Assembly: GCF_008831285.2 (NCBI RefSeq)
Contig: NC_045147.1
Span: 19,224,581-19,288,580 of the forward strand
Origin: Nymphaea colorata
Taxonomy: Eukaryota; Streptophyta; Magnoliopsida; Nymphaeales; Nymphaeaceae
Direction of reading: 5' to 3'
DNA length: 64,000 nt
Shown here one piece after another: positions 1 through 10,732 of this stretch. The notes under the pieces are model-generated. The model had not been told where the DNA came from and did no database searches. It worked only from the letters and a program-made list of their open reading frames with translations. Positions within the stretch are counted from its first letter, which is position 1, and the number at the start of each line of letters is the position of its first letter. The translations under genes were made by a program, and so were the position numbers.

Positions 1-1200
1 TTATTTTCCCATGTCCTCGAAAGACATGCTTCTACTTCCTCATGTGCCAAAAAAAAAAAATTCAAATGCCAAAAAAAAAAAAATTCAAAGAAAGAAAGAA
101 ATAGTGCGTATATCATCCACACTTTGGAACTGTCTTTTCATATCTCTAAAATAAAACTTTTGAAATGCTCACGAAAATGGTTGTCACAATCAAGAAACTG
201 GTACGCGCTGTAGAGTTCATGGCCGGAAAGTTTCACTAAAGGCAGCGGATTCGCCGGAAAAGATGACGGGCTGTAGGCGGTGGGTGTTCGTGGGTCGGAG
301 GCAGGGCCGCTGTTATCCAGTGGACACGTGATGGAGTAGAAAAAGAGGGGCTGGGCTGCTGGGATTTTACCACGCGTCTCCATCCTAAGAGGAAAGAGGG
401 AAAACAATAATGATAAAATAAAGAAAACAGAAAAAGAAGAATATACGTCACGTGATTCCCCTTAATTATTGTCCAGATAACATCAAAATGCCTTTTGTTC
501 ACTTGCCGTTTCCTGCAATTTCACATTAGTGGCACCGTTGTGCCAAAAATTACTTGAAAGGGACCTAAACATAGCTCCTTTCACTTTCACGGTGAAATAT
601 TATATTATATTATATGTCCATATTTAATATAATGAATGGATAAGACAAAAACTTATAAAAAAATGTGATGGATATTTTCATCATCTATGATTGGATAGAT
701 TGGTTTGTACCTATTTGTTTTTTTTTTTTCAACATTCATTTGTAGACTATTCTCTTTAAATGGTTAGATGTTTGAACAACTAACCCATCATTCACTCATT
801 ATATATATATATATAATGAGTGAATAACACTAGTCTAAAAATGTGACAGAATTATAGAATTCCTTCATAAGATTCAGTAAACTAAAGGCAGAGATGGTAA
901 CTATGAACATGAATGATTGAAAAAGAAAGGAAAAGGAGCATTCAGCAAAAACGATTAACAGGCCATCTTTAGAAAAGCTAAATGCATAAAAATTCATTAA
1001 AAACAAGCAAATTATAAAATGTATTCAAAGTGTAGTTAAATATTTGACGTGAGTCAAGTTGGTAATTCTAAAAGTGTGCGTATATATATATATATATAGT
1101 GATTCATGTTTAACATTGATAGGGGTGCACTTAGATCAAACTCATTAGGTTGACTTGAAATTCCTTGCTGTGTCGTTGGTTCTGCATCACTAGCTAGGCT
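1..1200. other. Intergenic, AT-rich, with G-box motifs near 325-454
   Basis: No convincing gene is visible. The stretch holds poly-A runs (about 49-60 and 70-82), a palindromic AT hairpin around 790-826 (a short arm repeated inverted on either side of a TA run), and a second TA microsatellite at about 1079-1098. Two perfect CACGTG boxes lie at 325-330 and 449-454, with an ACGCGT at about 372. This resembles a plant promoter, but I cannot assign it to a gene inside the window. Short minus-strand frames here look like chance or an exon running out of the window. Confidence 0.4.
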
Positions 1201-1356
1201 CTACTCGACGTTAGAGTGCGGCGTGTTCCTCAGGCGAGGGTTGAACACGACAGAGGAGCCGACGTGTTGTGCAATGATTTCCTCATAAACTCTATCAATG
1301 AGCTCGGACCGGGTGTAGAGTTCTGGTTGGCCTCCCGGCGTTTGATTTTGTTCCAT
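1201..1356 (-). CDS. Small uncharacterised ORF, 51 aa
   Basis: I do not recognise this. A minus-strand frame runs from ATG at 1356 to TAG at 1201-1203. It has a balanced composition (for example ELIDRVYEEIIAQHVGSS in the middle) that looks more protein-like than the longer overlapping frame from 1514. The frame stays open upstream of the ATG to about 1440 with a basic stretch, so it may be the end of a longer or decayed coding region, possibly from a mobile element. No domain is visible and no promoter is obvious. Treat it as a candidate only. Confidence 0.2.
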   Translation of the reverse strand: MEQNQTPGGQPELYTRSELIDRVYEEIIAQHVGSSVVFNPRLRNTPHSNVE

Positions 1357-2221
1357 TGTGTTTGCGTTCTGTGTCGCCTTTTTCTTTGAATGACTACATC
1401 TCTTGAAACTTCTCGATCTTCTTCCTCTTTTCTGGACTTTGTTCGTTTTTCTTCCCAGTGGTGAAGTTCTAGCGTCACCATGTTGGAAAATGACTCACCG
1501 GAGCAAGTGAACAAACAGATGGGAGGCTACTAAAAAACTGTCGGCATTTGGAACCCTAAGATTTTTCTCCATCTTTAACCCTAAACCTGTCTCACCTTTC
1601 CTTTTCCCCATCTCCATCTTCTCTCTCAAACCTTTTAACCTTCAAGAAAAGAGAGCCTCTCTCTCTTTTTTTTTTTTTTAATATGTAAATGTAAAAGGAT
1701 TTACCTTTTCTGAACGATGGGAGGAACCATTGATCACATCTTTGCTTTCGTTCTTAGTCGAAAGCCGAAAATGTCGCGGAATTTCCTTATAAATGGGATT
1801 CGCACTCCTATAAAGTATATATAAAGTGAACATATAGCATCCCCTGCAGAGCTAAGCAATGAAAGAGTTCTATTTAAGACGATTCATTTCCACAACCAAA
1901 ATATTATAAGCTCATAATATTATGAAGGACATGCTTTCTCGCGTATCGAACCATGTCACGTTAATGACGTCTTTAAGTTTCTCAAAATCTTTCATAAAGT
2001 GCTAGATGGTACTTCCACATTAGATGTCACTTTTAAATATTGTTATCAGGGACCTCATATCGGCTCGTTCACTAATACAAGACATTATCCCGTGCGGAAA
2101 CTCAATCATTATTTTATTTATTTTTTTCAAAACTGAAGTTTATTACATTGTTTTATGTAAAAAATAAAAAATGATGCAATTTATTAAATTTGTTTCAGCC
2201 GTTTATCGTAGCTATAAGGAG

Positions 2222-2378
2222 CTGTTTGGCAGTAGTAACGATATGTTATTGTCTCATGTATCTCCTCTAAATGTTAGGGTGATGGAATAGTATTTTAAGT
2301 TTCTCATGAATATATATGATCCAACATTTAAGACATATGCCTACATGAAACAATAACATATTTTTACTTGACCAAATA
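2222..2378. mobile_element. MITE-like inverted-repeat element
   Basis: The left end (about 2222-2251, containing TGTTTGGCAG and ATATGTTATTG) is matched in inverted orientation by the right end (about 2351-2378, CAATAACATAT and GACCAAATA). The size of about 160 bp, the lack of coding capacity and the inverted ends fit a non-autonomous DNA transposon. A copy of AAGGAGC lies on each side, although the right copy is offset by a few bases, so the target-site duplication is uncertain. Confidence 0.5.
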
Positions 2379-3227
2379 ATGCTTAAGGAGCCAAAATAAT
2401 GCCTAAGGAGCCATATAGGGCCAAAATTGATAACAATGTTGGCAACGACAAGACCAAGTGTTGAACGTAACCCTATTAGGGAAAATGACTTGCATGTGTT
2501 GAGAGAGATGGAGAGTTGCGTGCACATAGTCAAATTTGCACTCAAGAAGAAAGAAGGGCGGTTGGGATATTTTAAAAAAAAATCTTATGGTACGTACAAT
2601 TTAAACTTTTAACGTATTTATAATTTCCTTTTTGTCCTTTCAAGTATTATTATTTAATTTATCAAGAGCATATTAGTCATTACACATTTCTGTACATGCA
2701 TAAAATAAAAAGGTGTGTAGGCAACCAGCTTGTGCGTTGAGGCCTTAAACAACATGTTGGAGGCAAAACACGGAAGGTGGTTGTATACGTCACACCTGTG
2801 TTGTGTAAGAATGACCAAAATGTCCTTCTTCAAATACAAAAAAAAAAAACCTTTTAATAAGCAAGGATTTTGTGAAAAAAGGAAAAGTCTAAAATGTACC
2901 CTACTTTATTAAGAATTTTTTTAAAAAAAAAAAACCCTCATATTATATTTGTTGTGTGTACAGTAATGTGCACGCAACTCACCATTTTGTCTCTAACACG
3001 CCGTTTTCGGTGTGTTCGGGTATTGGACTTAAAACCGCTTTTTAAGAAAACCTGGTTTTTGAAAAACACCATTTTCATATGCTCATGTTCATTCAAAACC
3101 AGTCTTTGTCAAGTCTACCCAAACATTAAAAACAAACTTTTCAAATCTCATTTAAAACCCAGGCTTTAATAAAAATCCTTTTGTTTTAAAGACGTCATCC
3201 AAACGTAATTACCTTGGTTCTTATGCA

Positions 3228-3382
3228 GTCGTTTGACAAATTAAACACTTTGTGAGTCCGATAAATCTGCTCCAAGATTGAGCTAGATTCATGAACACTT
3301 AACCCTAATGTGGTATGAATTTGTAATATATTTTATGGTAAATTCATGAAATATTCACGTAGTGTTTTGACTGTCAAACGAC
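3228..3382. mobile_element. MITE with perfect 11-bp terminal inverted repeats
   Basis: GTCGTTTGACA at 3228-3238 is exactly inverted as TGTCAAACGAC at 3372-3382, enclosing 133 bp of AT-rich non-coding DNA with internal partly complementary arms (attcatgaa words on both sides). The internal words resemble other elements in this window (10.6, 13.1, 30.5 and 48.7 kb). I do not see a clear target-site duplication. Confidence 0.6.
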
Positions 3383-3783
3383 CCCGAATTTCCGTCCTTG
3401 ATCTACCTAAAGGGCTTCACCCAACTGACACCTAAGGTGGTGTGTGGGCGAGCAAACGAGAAGGGTAGCTTTATCACGGAAGGGACACGATGTCCAAGTA
3501 TACCAACTTGCTCGGCTCTTAGCAATGGTGGCATCCAGCTTAACTTATTGTGGCCACATTGGACAAAGGCTAGAGCTGTAGAATGCACCTCCAATTATTT
3601 GTGAAGCGTAGGCAGGAGAATAATTGGGGTTGGATGGATGGTACCCTCTTATCCATCCGTACTACATTTGTATGAAGTTTATACAGCTCATTGGTTACTC
3701 ATAAACCAATCAAACACACTCCATTTTTTTTATGTTATAAAATCTTCATCTACTCCCACCCTTATCTGTAGCCAATCACCCAA

Positions 3784-4001
3784 GTTAACGTCGCTTGGAA
3801 AAGATATCCCGGGTGATTAAATCTCGGATACCTTGTCCGGGTCCTTCGACTTTGAAGTTAACGTCGCTTGGAAAAGATATCCCGGGTGATTAAATCTCGG
3901 ATACCTTGTCCAGGTCCTTCTACTTTGAAGTTAACGTAGCTTGGAAAAGATAACCCGAGTAATTCAATCCAGATACCTTGTCCGAGTCCTTCTACTTTGA
4001 A
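3784..4001. repeat. 73-bp tandem repeat, three copies
   Basis: Copies start at 3784, 3857 and 3930, each opening with GTTAACGT and closing with ACTTTGAA. Copies 1 and 2 are almost identical. Copy 3 has about ten differences and is one base shorter. No coding potential is evident. Confidence 0.9.
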
Positions 4002-5415
4002 ACACCCAAAATCCTTTATAATTTAGGCTCCATAACCACCCACACAAATGGCTGAGTGAAAAGGCCAGAGCCCTCTCGTTTTTTTACTTGCATTTTTTAC
4101 TTTACAGTCAAACAGTTTTCATCTTACAATCAAATTCATCTTATGTTCGGGGCTAAAATGGGTGTGGGCACTGTGCAGACAATTGCCCACACACCCACAA
4201 AAAGTTTTTATTATAATATTGATATTTCAAGAAAAGTTTATTCATTTATATATTAGTGTGCCTTAAAAATATAAAAAATTACATATCTACTGCCTTTTAG
4301 TCAGAATTTTTTGGTACTCTCCCTGTCCTAAGGGTTGTCAAAGAATAAGGGTGCATCCTTATCAATTACCATCAAATCAATTGTTCAACAAGGTGCGCAA
4401 GTCATTTGGAGAAGATTTTTAGTTGCTTTTGGATTTTCATCAATTTGAACGAGCAAACCGATGTTTTATGCAAACAATTTTACAAAGAAGTGGTTTACTT
4501 TTGAAGGAATGAAAAAAAAAAACCCTGGCCATAATTGGTGTTTAGATGACTTCAATCAAGTCTTGCGTTGACTAGCAATAGGTGGTTCAATAGAGACTTG
4601 GAAGCTGGATGAACCTTTTTTATTATTTAACAAAATACTATGCGTCACTGCATAATGTATATGTTATGTCCAATATTATATTATACTAGCAACTAGCATA
4701 TGAAGACCGGAAATATGTTGACTCAAGTATGTGGAAAAGCATTTTCTTGATTCAATTGGACCCAACGCTTAAGCGGACCAATTATAGCAGACGGCAGCTT
4801 TACAAAGGTTGAAAGTTCAAAAGTTTATTGTTTTTGTACGTATTGAAACATAAATAATCACGTAGAAGAATGTCCATTGACCGACTTATGTACATTATTA
4901 ATGAACCTCCCCATATCTCGGTCTCACATAAACACATAGACAAACCTTCACACTCTTGCCTGAAAATTTGTGCCAATGATAATTTACGGAATTTGGCCTT
5001 CAAAATTTCTCTTGCTTGCTGACGAGAACATGCTGAAAGAGTGAAGACCGAATGTAAGTGTTTTCACTCAACACGCCATAACATAGTGGCCTCAACGGTG
5101 TGCAGGCAGACTAGTTCAGGCCAACGACATGTAAGTAGCTAGGTCAACTGGCGTGCAAGGGAAAAAAACGATGTAGAAGTTGAAGCGCACCATGATTAGG
5201 GGTGAACAAGGAGTCGAGGTACTCGAGCTCGACTCATTAAAGCTCGGCTTATGAACGAGTTTGAGCAGGATCATTTGCTTAACAAGTCGAGTTCGAATTC
5301 ATAAATTAACTACTGAGTCGAACTGGAACCTTGATCTAGTTTGCCGTACGCTCGTTTGTGGAGCTTAAATTTGATATAGTCAAAGCCAAGCAAGGAAGTT
5401 GTGAAAGCATTTTAC

Positions 5416-5602
5416 CTGCGTGAAATATCGTAACAGCCAAATCACCCTCATCTGGAAGATGATAAAGATGTTTACAAGCCGGTGATATTTTCAAGGAGAA
5501 AGGTTCGGCCGAAGGCGAACCACAAGGAATGTTTGTACTAATTTTGAAATGTAGAAGCAAATGGCGGGGTCCTCCCTCTTGTTCGTTATCTTCCATTTCC
5601 AA
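5416..5602 (-). CDS. Candidate first exon of an unidentified minus-strand gene
   Basis: I do not recognise the protein. From ATG at 5602 the frame encodes about 62 residues (starting MEMEDNEQ, later PACKHLYHLPDEGDLAV) and meets a good splice donor, CAG|GTAAAA, at 5416/5415. Composition is protein-like. ACGT-core promoter elements (5657-5693) lie 55-91 bp upstream of the ATG, so it could share a promoter region with the MYB gene in a head-to-head arrangement. I could not find a following exon: the region below 5330 is occupied by a dispersed repeat. It may therefore be a truncated gene. Confidence 0.3.
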
Positions 5603-5656
5603 TTTTAACTCTCACCACGCGGCCACAGCACACATTCGAGCGTGGAAAGCAGCCGG

Positions 5657-5693
5657 TGACGTTTTGCGGCCACGTCAATCACGCGACCACGTG
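5657..5693. promoter_or_regulatory. ACGT-core (bZIP-type) element cluster
   Basis: TGACGT at 5657-5662, CACGTC at 5671-5676 and the palindromic G-box CACGTG at 5688-5693 fall within 37 bp. Such elements are bound by plant bZIP (and, for CACGTG, bHLH) factors and are common in ABA- or stress-responsive promoters. They sit 435-470 bp upstream of the MYB TATA box and just upstream of the candidate minus-strand exon, so they may serve either gene. Function is inferred from motif only. Confidence 0.45.
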
Positions 5694-6127
5694 ACGGAAA
5701 CCGGCTGTCGCCCGTCGGAACCACCGGCGGAGCGGAGATAAAAAAAAAAAACGCCCCCTCCGGTCCCCCGCCACCTCCCCTTTCCTCTGTTTTGTCCCTT
5801 TCCGTCCTCCTTTTCCACATCTCAGTTACGACGTAAAAGAAAGCAGGCACATACCCACACGTATATCGCGTATATACAAGCGGAAGAAGGACAAAGGAAG
5901 ATCTGGGAAGTCAAAACTCCCTAGCTCTCGAACTTGGATCTTCAAACTTCACTCTAAGCAGTTTTCTTTTTCCTCTTTTCCTCTCTCTTAATTTTCTCTT
6001 CTTTTTGGAGTTTTGTAAAGCCACCCACTAATAAAAATTTTCAACCTTGTTTTCTTTTCTGTGCCGGACCCCTCCTTTGGGCGCTTATCTTTCCTCCACA
6101 TGCGGCTTTTCATTTTACATCTCCCTC

Positions 6128-6134
6128 TATAAAA
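6128..6134 (+). promoter_or_regulatory. TATA box of the MYB gene
   Basis: TATAAAA in the context CTCTATAAAACCC, 173 bp upstream of the MYB start codon. Transcription would begin about 30 bp downstream, giving a pyrimidine-rich 5' leader with a CT microsatellite. Confidence 0.65.
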
Positions 6135-6186
6135 CCCAGTCCGCACATCATTCCTCACTCCGAATTCCCCCATCCTCCTCTTCTCC

Positions 6187-6209
6187 CTCTCTCTCTCTCT
6201 CTCTCTCTC
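6187..6209. repeat. CT microsatellite in MYB 5' leader
   Basis: An uninterrupted CT run of about 23 bp between the TATA box and the MYB ATG. A downstream pair of near-identical segments (CTCATCTGATCACTTCTTCTC, about 6245-6290) also repeats. Confidence 0.85.
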
Positions 6210-6306
6210 GCTCCCTCTCCGGTTTGCTTCAGTTCCTTCTGCCGTCTCATCTGATCACTTCTTCTCGTCTCATCTGATCACTTCTTCTCTTTCGCTCTTC
6301 TCGGCT

Positions 6307-7919
6307 ATGGAGACAGAAACCAAGATGGCAAACACTTGTCAAGGCCAAGAAGAGGATGCTGATCTCAGGAGAGGGCCGTGGACCATGGAAGAAGATCACA
6401 TACTCATGAATTACATCGCAATTCACGGCGAAGGCCGCTGGAACTCCCTCGCCCGTTGCGCAGGTCCTTGCTCTCTCCCCTCCCCTCTCTCTTCTTTTTC
6501 TTCTTCTTCCTCCTCTGTTGCGGGGAAAAGATAAAACCCGCGATCCCTGTGTTTTATGGCAACAAAGGAAGAAGGTTTAGGAAGCTTGTCGTTTGTCCTT
6601 CAAAAAGTTGTCCGCGCATGATCACGCAAAAAGGAAACCTCACGAGCTGAAAAAAAGGCTACCCAAATGGCCAAAAGCGATGATCTCACTGACGACCTCC
6701 GCTTCATCTCTTTTCGTTTCAGGGCTAAAGCGGACGGGAAAAAGTTGCAGGCTCAGATGGCTCAATTACTTGCGCCCCGATGTCAGGAGAGGCAACATCA
6801 CTCCTGAGGAGCAACTCCTGATCCTCGAGCTGCATTCGCGCTGGGGCAACAGGTAATCATAAAATTCCGTTCAACCTCGCTGAAATTGACAACAAAATAT
6901 AAAAACCTGCAAAATTAGGACATTAACTTTATGCATATCTTCTCTTTTTGTCTCTTCTGCTCCACATAATTGTGGTTACTCGCATTTAATATGCCTTTAT
7001 ACCATGTGAAGCATGACAAAGTTCATTATACTCCAACAGCAGAAATAATAAACGTCACATAGGATGTTTTGGTGGTGGTATATATATATATATATACACA
7101 CATCTGAAAGCCACATTCATGATAAAAAATCTCGAGTTGAGGTAATGAAATTACTTGTTAGATAGATTTCAGTCAATATATGAGTTCAGATAGAAGTGTC
7201 AAAAGTTAGCTTAGTAAAATTGACAAGTTGGTGAAGATGCCAAAGCTTTGTAAGGCGGACAAATTTGGGAAGATGCCAATCATTTCAATAGCAGTTGCTG
7301 TAATAGTAACCGTGATTTGACACTCGTTTAATTGGGCTAATTATCTCGCAGATGGTCAAAAATCGCGCAGCATTTACCGGGAAGGACGGACAACGAGATA
7401 AAGAATTATTGGAGGACGAGGGTGCAGAAGCACGCCAAGCAGCTGCAGTGCGATGTGAACAGCAAGCAGTTCCAGGACGCTATGAGGTACCTGTGGATGC
7501 CGCGGCTCATGGAGCGGATCCAGGCGGCCGCCAGTGCGGCGGAGAAGAAGGAGGATTCCGGCTACACCCTCCAGAATTCCGCCCAAACGTCTGCTTCGTC
7601 GGCTTATGATGCGCAATTCACGACCTTCCCGGAGTATCAAGTGAAACCGGTGTCGGAAAACTACATATCGACGCCCTCCGATTCGGTCGTGACCCAGGTC
7701 TCGGCCGTCTCCGATCCCGGCCACGATCACTACAGTTTCCAGGATTTCTCGGCCACCCAGATGAGTTGCCTAGACAACCAGGCCAACTCCTACGGAGTGT
7801 GCCCTGAATTGTCCTCTCAGATGAGCAGTTGGGGACCCAACTACGCAGAGTTTGGAGAGAACCTTTGGAGCTCAGAGGACGTCTGGTTATTGCAGCAGCA
7901 GCTCTGCAACACCATCTAA
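6307..7919 (+). CDS. R2R3-MYB transcription factor, subgroup 20 (MYB2/62/78/108 type)
   Basis: Nuclear DNA-binding regulator. Three exons, 6307-6463, 6723-6852 and 7352-7919, join in frame across GT-AG introns of 259 and 499 bp to give 284 residues. R2 (about residues 21-71) starts [10 protein letters not shown] and contains [11 protein letters not shown] and [16 protein letters not shown]3 (about 72-124) contains [29 protein letters not shown] and [15 protein letters not shown]. The intron positions (after the G53 codon's first base and inside R96) are those conserved in most plant R2R3-MYBs. Just after R3 comes a block ending [13 protein letters not shown], characteristic of subgroup 20, and the acidic C-terminus ends with DVWLLQQQ as in relatives. 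Arabidopsis members act in ABA, jasmonate, gibberellin/phosphate-starvation or anther dehiscence responses; which applies here cannot be read from sequence. The gene appears intact. Confidence 0.95.
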
Positions 7920-8114
7920 AACTCAAGGAATAACAGCGGAGAAGAGATCAAAACCGATTGCTTCAAGAAGGAAAGGAATATTGTGCAGCAAATGTGAATT
8001 TTCATTTTTATTAGATATTGTTCCTTCTCTCCTCTCCCTCTCTCTTCTTTTCCTTTTTTTTTTTTTTTCCAATATGAAAAAAATGTTGGTTTTCTCCTTT
8101 GTAATATGATTCAT

Positions 8115-10069
8115 TAAACCAAATTAACACGATAATTTGAGTTTTCGATCTCTGAGTTTCCATTCGACTTTATGTGAGCAAAAAGGAAAATTAAAATAGA
8201 GAGAGAGAGAAGAAGAGGAGGAAGTGCTAACCTCGGACGTCAAGCTTCATGGCTATATGTGGCGTTCCCCTGCCTTCAAGACAATACCAATCCATCTAAT
8301 TTCCTTTGCATCATCCAAAGTCAATTACAACACGGACCAAGCTTGGGACTCACCGGTTGGAGGGGCCGATTCCTAGATGAACCGGTAAAGGTGTGAACTG
8401 GGCCATGGGTTTGTCTCGGTGGATCGTATCGGGATCGACCGATACGCCTAGTCCGAATGGTCGGGCGCGCACGTTGTCCGCGTTTGGGAAGGAGAGGTGG
8501 TCCCGGACAGCCGACCTACTAACAAACCGCCACGTGGGAGGGGAAGCGGGGCTTCCCTGGCGCAGCACCGGAGCTCAGGAAGGACCAAAGGGGAGTTTTG
8601 ATTGGTGGAGAGAAGTGGGGGGGGTCCGCGTCAGCCAATGGGAATCTCCCGATACTTTGACGTGACGAGCTGGCGTCCACTGCGCCTAGAAATGCGGGAA
8701 GCTCGCCACGTCATTCGGAAAAGGCGGGCCCCACCGGCTGCTCGAAATGACTGCGTTCAACTGCTGATGACGTGGCCGTTCAAAATTTTGGACTTCCGCG
8801 TGCCCACGACGTGGCAGCTCTCTAAACGGTTCGATCATTCGAGAGAGGAAATTACGGGACCCTCCCTGGTCGTCTCTTGCAATGACTCGCCGGATTCCTC
8901 CATCGGTGGTAACGATCCATCATCGCCGGCCGCCGGATGGGCGGTGGGGATGCGTGGTGATATACGTCTTTCACATTGAATGTTTTGATCATTGCTGGGA
9001 CGTTGATGGATGCGACGGCAGTAATGTTTGTTATGACCGCAAGTTTGTGCATCCGATTTGTCGGTTCGATCGGGTTGAGCTTGAGCCCCACCAGTCGGTC
9101 CAAATCTTGGCCGAACGGCTCCGGGGGTTTCTTCACCGCTGGATCAAGACGTCAAAAGAACTTTTTCTACTTCTATAGATTTTTGCGGGATTAATGATCC
9201 CTGTAATTTATATCCCGGACATAGCAACCACACTGCTGCGCCTGCTTGCGATACTAGTAGCTGTTGTTTCAAAGGCTCGGAAAGATTAGGCGGTCTATGA
9301 CAAGGTGACGATGGAGAACTTCGACACGGAAGCATCCAGATTGAGCGGCTATCTATCTAACACTTCTCCGACCCAAACCACTTTTAGTAGCGAAGAGGAC
9401 GGAGAATCACGTCTTGTATTGACGCTACAAGTCACTCTTCTTTAACCTGATCTGACCTCCTAATGACTCACAGCCGCATATAATTGCGAACGAAAACCTT
9501 GATTATTTTTTCTAAATCACCACTTTACCTTTCCTAGCTTCTCATCATTGGAAAACAGAATTCTTGAAAAGGATCAAGTCTCCGCTTTCTTTCTCATTTT
9601 CGTTGATTCCCATTAACAAATTTGTTGTCAGAAAAGTCAGATATAGGGATATATAAGATACAATCTATATCTAAGATTTTATTATGATTTTTGAAACCTA
9701 AAGTGTTCGTTGTAATTGTTTTCTTTGCATTGATTCCAGATTCTAACAAACACCTACGTAAGGCTTGTGATATCTGATAGTGGGTGACCCACTTGTCCCA
9801 GTCAGTTTATTCAGCTGAACTTCAAATTTTTTTTTCTGTTCTCCCCATGATCGTTCTCCTCCACAAAAGTGTGACTCTCGTTTGTCACGCATGGATTGGT
9901 GACCAGGTAGCCTTAACCATTTTTATTGCTCTAATCTCGCCTAAACTGAGAAGCAACCACGTTTTTGTGATTATTTTAGGGATTTTGCCACTGTTTTAGA
10001 GCATCTAATCATGGAAATATTCCAAGGGAAGTAGTGGCCCTCGAAGTTGAAAAACTTTACATGGGTCCC
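8115..10069. other. Intergenic with a GC-rich island
   Basis: Downstream of the MYB gene the DNA is AT-rich with an AG run near 8200. From about 8340 to 8960 it is GC-rich and carries several ACGT-core elements (listed separately), plus a partly palindromic GTATCGGGATCGACCGATAC-like word near 8427. Open frames here lack consistent protein character, so I call no gene. The rest to 10 kb shows nothing recognisable. Confidence 0.4.
8531..8815. promoter_or_regulatory. Cluster of five ACGT-core elements without an assigned gene
   Basis: CACGTG at 8531-8536, TGACGTGA at 8658-8665, CCACGTCAT at 8706-8714, ATGACGTGGC at 8767-8776 and GACGTGGC at 8808-8815. This density within 285 bp, in a GC-rich island, looks like a bZIP-responsive promoter or enhancer. 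The nearest recognised gene to the right begins 15 kb away. To the left is the 3' end of the MYB gene. It could drive an unrecognised transcript, be a distal element, or be a relic. Confidence 0.4.
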
Positions 10070-10324
10070 TCAAAGGTTTTCCGTATTTGGCGGTATTCGA
10101 TCGAACGCCGGAGAAATTTCCTTAGGTGGAAACAGTTCTTCGTTGAGATACATCACAATTTGCTCTTGATTTCGTGCTCTTTTTGGGCAACTTCCCACCG
10201 GAAAACCTGAAACGGATTTCTTGTTACTGATTCTTTTCCTTTGATTTTCCACAGACAACGGAGAGAAGCTACTGTAGTTTTCCACCTGATCCTCGTCCTT
10301 CTCTTCCTGTTTTTCTACTGTCAT
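10070..10324 (-). CDS. Uncharacterised ORF, 84 aa
   Basis: I do not recognise it. The frame runs from ATG at 10324, with an in-frame stop a few codons upstream, to a stop at 10070. The product is acidic at the start (EKQEEKDEDQ), has a basic patch (ENQRKR, CPKRAR) and ends in a proline-rich stretch, with no signal peptide or membrane segment. Codon use is unremarkable. It could be a short gene, an exon relic or chance. Confidence 0.2.
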   Translation of the reverse strand: MTVEKQEEKDEDQVENYSSFSPLSVENQRKRISNKKSVSGFPVGSCPKRARNQEQIVMYLNEELFPPKEISPAFDRIPPNTENL

Positions 10325-10566
10325 TGGAATTGACAGCTAAGGGAAACATGACCTCAGGCGTAAAGCGAGGCTGTAATGTGTGGCTATTTTTACATGGCAC
10401 GTAGTTGTAAACGCCTAAGATTAGGTGAGTTTGTTTGCTCTATCGATACTTGGAGAACAAATTAAGAACAGAGGGCGATGAGTTAGTCCGCTTTCCATTT
10501 TGACTCCAGGAAACTGCACTCAACCCACTAGACCTTGCTGCACGCATCCCACAATGTAAAACACTA

Positions 10567-10732
10567 AGAGACTGTTTGGAAATATGAATAGTATATTAGT
10601 GTTTTATGTATCTTAGCCAAAAATTGGTTAAATTCATTGAACACTTTAAAAAGTATTCCAAGAATCTGTTCTACTTTTTTGAGGTAGATTTATGAAACAG
10701 TAACATATTGTTACCATTCCCGAACAGCCTCT
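10567..10732. mobile_element. MITE-like element with 16-bp imperfect inverted ends
   Basis: AGAGACTGTTTGGAAA at 10567-10582 pairs with TTCCCGAACAGCCTCT at 10717-10732 in inverted orientation (13 of 16 positions). The interior is AT-rich, non-coding and has the word gaggtagatttatgaaac, shared in variant form with the repeats at 13.1, 30.5 and 48.7 kb. Confidence 0.55.

Larger units (their letters stand above)
1515..5335. other. Intergenic, repeat-bearing
   Basis: No supported gene. The stretch contains two hairpin/MITE-like elements and a 73-bp tandem repeat (listed separately). At about 5212-5330 there is a segment rich in alternating gagctcg/cgagctc words, of a kind I associate with dispersed plant repeats. 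Short open frames at 2.4-3.2 kb and 4.0-4.3 kb are AT-rich, lysine/phenylalanine-heavy and look non-coding. Confidence 0.45.

Noticed and set aside
3784-4001. CRISPR-like array
   Set aside because: Repeats are directly adjacent with no unique spacers, and the DNA is plant nuclear.
8350-9194. Several 70-125-codon frames in the GC-rich island
   Set aside because: Long frames are expected in GC-rich DNA. They overlap on both strands and show no domain or consistent composition.
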